Assembly (NCBI GenBank): GCA_902776515.1
Contig: CACYQE010000056.1
Location: forward strand, 1 to 5,123
DNA: 5,123 nucleotides
Direction of reading: 5' to 3'
Origin: an uncultured Pseudomonadota bacterium
GTDB taxonomy: Bacteria; Pseudomonadota; Alphaproteobacteria; Rs-D84
Of the stretch, positions 4,079 to 5,123 are shown piece by piece; positions within the stretch are counted from its first letter, which is position 1; every line of letters starts with the position of its first letter. The notes beneath the pieces are model-generated. The model ran no database searches, had not been told where the DNA came from, and worked only from the letters and a program-made list of their open reading frames with translations. The position numbers and the translations under genes are program-made.

Positions 4079-5123
4079 ATGAGCAAATTAACGCAACACA
4101 TTTCTAATCTGCGTAAAAACACACCAAAACACATTCAATGGATATTGGTTGTTGCGGCGTTGGTCGTTGCGTTGGTGCTGGTCGCATTGTTGGTTGGTGG
4201 CAAAAAAGACGGCACTATTAAAATTCCTGAAAAAGTTGAAGAAACTGTTGTTGAACCGATATTAAAAATAGAGCCAGATGAAACCATCGATTGGTCGCAA
4301 ACATTTGTTGGTGAAACAAAGACCCAGGATGTAAAAATCGGTGTCGCAAACGACAGTAAAATTAAAATTGCCGATATAAAAATCAGCGTGGATGGTTCAA
4401 GTGAAAATCAGGTTGGTATTTCTGCTGCCCAGGCGTGTACCAATGATGAATTTATTGTTAATCAAAACGCACCTTGTATTGTAACGGTAACATATCATCC
4501 TGAAAATGTTTTTGAAAACACCAAGGCCACGATAAGTGTAAAGTGGGTTGCGACAGAAACCGCAACACAAAATGGGTACGTCCTGGACGGTACGCCGATC
4601 ACCATCACCTTGAATGAAAACGGTCAGACCGTCACACAGAACATCTCCAATACACCTGCCCGTGGATCAGTGTCCATCCTCAAAACGGATTCCGAAACCG
4701 GGGCAGCTTTACCGGGCGTTCATTTTGAACTGAGAGATGAGGCCGGAGCGCTCTGTGCCGAGGGGGACACCGGAGTCGACGGTACATTGACGCTGCCGAA
4801 AATTCCGCTCGGAAGCTATGTGCTGCAGGAAACCACCACACCGGAGGGCTATGTCCCGGATCACACCCAGCATACCGTCTTGATTACAGAGAGCGGACAG
4901 ACCGTTCAGATTACAGTCGAGAATACACCTATCCGTGGATCGCTGGAGATCATCAAGAAGGACGTATACGATGAAATTCCTCTCATGGGCGCAGGCTTCC
5001 GTCTCTATGACAGCGCTGGAACGCAGGTTGCCGAGGGCTATACCAATGCCGAGGGTAAGCTGAGCTTTTCCGGCTTGGCACAGGGCAATTACACTTTCCG
5101 TGAGTTTAAGGCTCCGAAGGGCT
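4079..5123 (+). CDS. Chimeric ORF: VirB10-position membrane protein joined in frame to SpaA/Cna-B repeats; 3' end off window
   Basis: 348 residues are visible. Residues 1-41 have a basic cytoplasmic end and one membrane span (about 21-40, WILVVAALVVALVLVALLVG), as in VirB10/TrbI. Residues 70-157 look like a small beta-sandwich (DWSQTFVGETKTQDVKIGV, then C120 and C133 in APCIVTVTYHP, ending ATISVKW), resembling Ig/ASH-type domains. Position after virB9 (23-base gap, GGGGG 10 bases before ATG) suggests virB10, but its diagnostic C-terminal barrel domain is not seen. From about residue 160-170 the protein becomes SpaA-like: GYVLDGTPITITL, then repeats with K202/E251/N282 and K294/E342, the expected isopeptide residues. 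The first repeat lacks its front two-thirds, and codon use changes at the same point. I regard the N-terminal part as real T4SS sequence and the fusion as suspect. Confidence 0.6.
   Translation, partial: MSKLTQHISNLRKNTPKHIQWILVVAALVVALVLVALLVGGKKDGTIKIPEKVEETVVEPILKIEPDETIDWSQTFVGETKTQDVKIGVANDSKIKIADIKISVDGSSENQVGISAAQACTNDEFIVNQNAPCIVTVTYHPENVFENTKATISVKWVATETATQNGYVLDGTPITITLNENGQTVTQNISNTPARGSVSILKTDSETGAALPGVHFELRDEAGALCAEGDTGVDGTLTLPKIPLGSYVLQETTTPEGYVPDHTQHTVLITESGQTVQITVENTPIRGSLEIIKKDVYDEIPLMGAGFRLYDSAGTQVAEGYTNAEGKLSFSGLAQGNYTFREFKAPKG
4556..4590 (+). other. Probable chimeric junction within the third T4SS ORF
   Basis: Up to about 4570 codons are mostly A/T-ending (GTT, AAA, ATT, GGT) like virB8 and virB9. 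From TACGTCCTGGAC (4577 on) they become mostly C/G-ending (GTC, CTG, GAC, ATC, ACC). The join lies in a patch resembling the later repeat: GAAACCGCAACACAA (4556-4570) against GAAACCACCACACCG about 273 bases downstream. The encoded ETATQNGYV aligns with ETTTPEGYV. The exact breakpoint cannot be fixed within this patch. Confidence 0.65.
4649..5123 (+). repeat. SpaA/Cna-B coding repeats, 273-bp (91-residue) period
   Basis: The motif AATACACCTGCCCGTGGATC at 4649 recurs nearly unchanged at 4922 (AATACACCTATCCGTGGATC), exactly 273 bases later. One complete unit spans residues 195-285 and a second is cut at the window end; a tail fragment of an earlier unit precedes them. In sortase-linked pilins and adhesins of Gram-positive bacteria these domains form Lys-Asn isopeptide bonds. 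Visible counterparts are K202 (ILKTD), E251 (ETTTPEG) and N282 (ENTP) in the full unit, K294 and E342 in the last, and N191 with E160 in the fragment, which has no lysine partner. Confidence 0.8.

Overview
The window looks like an alphaproteobacterial chromosome (AT-leaning, encoded tRNA CCA, tRNA-Trp/secE/nusG/rplK locus) carrying a P-type (VirB-like) type IV secretion operon. An uncultured host-associated lineage seems plausible, but that is inference from gene content; no taxonomic marker was searched. The last ~550 bases look different: composition and codon use become GC-richer and the encoded protein becomes Gram-positive (Firmicutes-style) SpaA/Cna-B surface repeats.

Left part (1-1460, minus strand): a housekeeping transcript read right to left, promoter - tRNA-Trp(CCA) - secE - nusG - rplK. 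It makes the SecE translocase subunit, the NusG transcription factor and ribosomal protein L11 (C-terminus cut by the window edge). A 100-base gap rich in hairpins separates nusG from rplK.

Middle (1482-1787): no gene. A 306-base non-coding composite palindrome, MITE-like, has 16-bp perfect ends, GTGGTTAGTG-type arms, a perfect 27-bp inner inverted repeat of the 'IPAYAGMT' type and two further hairpins. Its identical ends each place a TTGCAT sequence 17-18 bases before a -10-like box pointing outward, so the element may supply -35 regions to both divergent operons.

Right part (1837-5123, plus strand): three tightly spaced genes in the virB8-virB9-virB10 order. VirB8 is the bitopic inner-membrane assembly factor. 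VirB9 is the periplasmic/outer-membrane core protein, here with an unusual long linker and a C-terminal SPOR (peptidoglycan-binding) domain. The third ORF begins as a VirB10-position inner-membrane protein with an Ig-like domain containing two cysteines, then switches in frame near 4556-4590 to SpaA repeats that run off the end. The switch falls inside a SpaA domain and coincides with a codon-use change, so a chimeric join (assembly artefact, or less likely recombination) is the leading reading.
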